From contig JBBSCG010000046.1 of the NCBI GenBank assembly GCA_038250515.1, forward strand, positions 1-14,497: a DNA stretch of 14,497 bases, written 5' to 3'. This document shows positions 13,053 through 14,497 of the stretch, piece after piece. The position numbers and the translations under genes were made by a program. Origin of the DNA: JAICUY01 sp038250515. GTDB taxonomy: Bacteria > Chloroflexota > Limnocylindria > QHBO01. Position 1 is the first letter of the stretch. Each line of letters opens with the position of its first letter. Under the pieces are notes generated by a model. That model was not told the DNA's origin and did no database searches. It worked only from the letters and a program-made list of their open reading frames with translations.

Positions 13053-14015
13053 ATGAGCGCGCAGCCGGCGACCTTCTACACGGCCATTGCCCGCAACCGG
13101 CGCGACAGCTGGTTGCTCGTGCTTGTCGTGGCGGTGGTGCTGGGCGTCATGGGCGGCGTCATCGGCGCGGCGACCGGCTTCGGCTGGTGGGGCATCGGCA
13201 TCGCCATCACTGTTGCCGCGGTGATGAGCGTGGGCTCGTTCTTCGCCGGCGATCGGCTCGTTCTGCTGTCGAGCGGCGCGAAGCAGATCGATCCGGCGCA
13301 GCCAGCTGCCGAGGACCGGCAGCTGCTCAACGTCGTGAACGAGATGCGCCTCGCCAGCGGGCTGCCGATGCCGGCGGTGTATGTCATCGACGACACGGCG
13401 CCGAATGCCTTCGCCACGGGGCGCGATCCCAAGCATGCCTCGATCGCGGTGACCAAGGGGCTCCTCGAGAAGATGGATCGCGAGGAGCTGCAGGGCGTCA
13501 TCGCCCACGAGATGAGCCACGTCGGCAACTACGACATCCGCTTCACGCTGCTGGTCGGGGTGCTGGTGGGCGCCATCGCGCTGCTCGCCGACTGGTTCCT
13601 GCGCTTCACCTTCTGGGGAGGCGGACGACGCAGCTCGAATGACAACGATCGCGGCGGAGGCGGAGGCGGGGCAGCGGCCATCCTGTTCCTGATCGCCATC
13701 GTGCTGGCCATCCTGGCGCCGATCATCTCGCGCCTGGTCCAGCTCGCCGTGAGCCGCCGGCGTGAGTCACTGGCGGACGTGTCGGGCGTTGAGCTGACGC
13801 GCAATCCCATCGGTCTGGCGAGCGCGCTGCGCAAGATCGCCGACGATCCCGAGGTCCTCGAGGTCGCCAATCGGGCCACGCAGCATCTGTACATCGTCAA
13901 TCCGATCCAAAGCTTCGAGGAGCGCTCGAAGTCGATGTGGGATACCCACCCGCCGATCGCGGAGCGCGTGCGCACGCTGGAAGGGCTCGCCGGGCAGCTG
14001 CGCGTACCGCGCTGA
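13053..14015 (+). CDS. htpX: HtpX-type membrane zinc metalloprotease
   Basis: M48-family protease of the plasma membrane that degrades misfolded membrane proteins, 320 residues. It has two N-terminal helices (about 19-39 and 46-65), DTAPNAFATGRDPKHASIAV (114-133), the zinc motif HEMSH (152-156) within GVIAHEMSHVGNYDI, two more helices (about 164-182 and 206-227) and the third ligand Glu238 in SRRRESLADVSG. THPPIAERVRTLEGL closes the protein. A Gly-rich loop (189-206) lies between helices 3 and 4, as in many Gram-positive HtpX. ATG 13053 was taken although no strong ribosome site precedes it. An 8-codon mini-ORF beginning in the lemA stop ends in an ATGA overlap with this start, possibly carrying ribosomes across the 22-base gap. 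Confidence 0.95.
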   Translation: MSAQPATFYTAIARNRRDSWLLVLVVAVVLGVMGGVIGAATGFGWWGIGIAITVAAVMSVGSFFAGDRLVLLSSGAKQIDPAQPAAEDRQLLNVVNEMRLASGLPMPAVYVIDDTAPNAFATGRDPKHASIAVTKGLLEKMDREELQGVIAHEMSHVGNYDIRFTLLVGVLVGAIALLADWFLRFTFWGGGRRSSNDNDRGGGGGGAAAILFLIAIVLAILAPIISRLVQLAVSRRRESLADVSGVELTRNPIGLASALRKIADDPEVLEVANRATQHLYIVNPIQSFEERSKSMWDTHPPIAERVRTLEGLAGQLRVPR

Positions 14016-14038
14016 GGGTCAGCGACGAGGCCGGGCGG

Positions 14039-14068
14039 TTGCCGCTCCGACCGGGGGTGTGCTATCTT
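14039..14068 (+). promoter_or_regulatory. Promoter of the tRNA-Phe cluster
   Basis: TTGCCG (14039-14044) and TATCTT (14063-14068) are 18 bases apart, and TGC directly before the -10 box makes it an extended -10 promoter. The start would fall near 14075, about 50 bases before tRNA-Phe. This is the best-formed promoter in the window. Confidence 0.55.
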
Positions 14069-14124
14069 CCGACGCCGAAGCGCGGCCGCGAGAGGACGCT
14101 CCCCGATCCGAATCGGACCAGCGG

Positions 14125-14200
14125 GCCGAGGTAGCTCAGTCGGTAGAGCACCGCCCTGAAGAGGCGGGTGTCGTCAGTTCGATTCTGACCCTCGGCACCA
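14125..14200 (+). tRNA. tRNA-Phe(GAA)
   Basis: 76 bases with encoded CCA (14198-14200). The anticodon GAA is at 14158-14160, in loop CTGAAGA with a perfect stem CCGCC/GGCGG; it reads UUC and UUU. The acceptor GCCGAGG/CCTCGGC and T stem GTCAG/CTGAC are perfect. It is first of a four-tRNA cluster. Confidence 0.97.
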
Positions 14201-14221
14201 GCCTCCCGGACGCGTCATAAT
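14192..14221 (+). promoter_or_regulatory. Possible internal promoter before tRNA-Gly
   Basis: CATAAT (14216-14221, 5 of 6 matches to TATAAT) lies in the 32-base gap between tRNA-Phe and tRNA-Gly. TCGGCA (14192-14197, 4 of 6 to TTGACA) sits 18 bases before it, inside the 3' end of tRNA-Phe. The start would be about 5 bases before tRNA-Gly. It may be fortuitous. Confidence 0.25.
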
Positions 14222-14232
14222 CGGATTAGCGG

Positions 14233-14308
14233 GCGGAAGTGGCTCAGTTGGTAGAGCATCACCTTGCCAAGGTGAGGGTCGCGGGTTCGAGTCCCGTCTT
14301 CCGCTCCA
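14233..14308 (+). tRNA. tRNA-Gly(GCC)
   Basis: 76 bases with encoded CCA (14306-14308). The anticodon GCC is at 14266-14268, in loop TTGCCAA with a perfect stem TCACC/GGTGA; it reads GGC and GGU. The acceptor GCGGAAG/CTTCCGC is perfect, and the discriminator base is T, as usual for tRNA-Gly. A run of seven T follows at once. Confidence 0.97.
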
Positions 14309-14334
14309 TTTTTTTGCCCGGCCCGGCCCGGCGG
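14309..14334 (+). repeat. T7 run and CCCGG tandem repeat between tRNA-Gly and tRNA-Gln
   Basis: Seven T (14309-14315) directly after the tRNA-Gly CCA, then three tandem copies of CCCGG (14317-14331). There is no hairpin immediately before the T run other than the tRNA's own acceptor stem, so it is only a weak candidate for partial termination or a processing landmark. The spacer has no gene. Confidence 0.5.
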
Positions 14335-14340
14335 ATTCGG

Positions 14341-14414
14341 TGCCCCGTCGTCTAGTGGTAGGACAGCGGACTTTGGATCCGTGAACCGAGGTTCGAATCC
14401 TCGCGGGGCAGCCA
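14341..14414 (+). tRNA. tRNA-Gln(TTG)
   Basis: 74 bases with encoded CCA (14412-14414). The anticodon TTG is at 14373-14375, in loop CTTTGGA with stem GCGGA/TCCGT (one G-U pair); it reads CAA and CAG. The acceptor TGCCCCG/CGGGGCA, starting with the weak U-A pair typical of tRNA-Gln, and T stem CGAGG/CCTCG are intact. Confidence 0.97.
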
Positions 14415-14423
14415 GGCAGGCAT

Positions 14424-14497
14424 GGCGACGTGCCCGAGTGGTCAGGGAGCGGTCTGCAAAACCGTTTACACGGGTTCGATTCCCGTCGTCGCCTCCA
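14424..14497 (+). tRNA. tRNA-Cys(GCA)
   Basis: 74 bases, complete, ending with its encoded CCA at the last base of the window. The anticodon GCA is at 14456-14458, in loop CTGCAAA with stem GCGGT/ACCGT; it reads UGC and UGU. The acceptor GGCGACG/CGTCGCC is perfect and the discriminator is U, the cysteine identity base. It follows tRNA-Gln by 9 bases. Confidence 0.96.

Noticed and set aside
12340..13054. Minus-strand frames opposite tRNA-Val and lemA ending in peptides such as GLEPPTSSV and RGSNPRPPRC
   Set aside because: These are the familiar spurious peptides produced by translating a tRNA gene backwards, not a real protein.
1..14497. CRISPR array, insertion sequence, prophage, toxin-antitoxin or defence genes
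   Set aside because: No repeat-spacer pattern, transposase, integrase or known defence motif was found; the window is a housekeeping region with a uniform strand and composition.

Overview
This is a GC-rich (visually well above 60%), gene-dense stretch in which every gene lies on the + strand: 13 protein genes (one cut by the left edge) and 7 tRNA genes, with no gene-free gap over 300 bases. No transposase, integrase, CRISPR array, rRNA or phage gene is visible. The gene content is housekeeping. The rapZ-yvcK-whiA trio, the long membrane-anchored YvcK, the DAKRGDIGTT-type PyrF, the Pro/Ser-rich linker in SecF and the CCA-encoding tRNAs point to a high-GC bacterium of the Chloroflexota (perhaps Limnocylindria/Ellin6529-like) or, less likely, an actinobacterial relative. 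The taxon is an inference from gene order and composition.

Layout. (1) 1-1503: end of secD and all of secF, the accessory part of the Sec translocon. (2) 1504-4166: recJ then pyrF, overlapping by 4 bases, behind a short intergenic region with three 8-base direct repeats at 11-base spacing. (3) 4195-6190: tatA, a strong hairpin, tatC and a class II-type histone-deacetylase-fold amidohydrolase 4 bases after tatC. (4) 6229-11695: rapZ, yvcK, whiA, tpiA, gpmI, tightly packed (overlaps of 4 bases or gaps of 4-11 bases) behind a TATACT promoter box. (5) 11718-11942: secG, probably with its own promoter and a leaderless or nearly leaderless mRNA. (6) 12092-12405: tRNA-Leu(CAG), tRNA-Leu(GAG), a terminator-like hairpin and tRNA-Val(TAC). 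(7) 12455-14015: lemA and htpX. (8) 14125-14497: tRNA-Phe, -Gly, -Gln and -Cys, the last ending exactly at the window edge.

Themes. Five of the 13 genes (secD, secF, tatA, tatC, secG) belong to the two protein-export routes, and the membrane protease HtpX with its usual partner LemA adds membrane quality control. The second theme is cell-envelope and central-carbon control: RapZ/YvcK/WhiA are joined directly to two glycolytic enzymes, but gap and pgk are missing from the place they usually occupy. I found no convincing new multi-gene system. The most interesting signals are regulatory (the 11-base repeats at recJ, a recurring GCTAYNCT promoter box, the tatA-tatC hairpin, the lemA/htpX bridging mini-ORF) and substitutions at normally conserved sites in TpiA and GpmI whose catalytic residues are otherwise intact.
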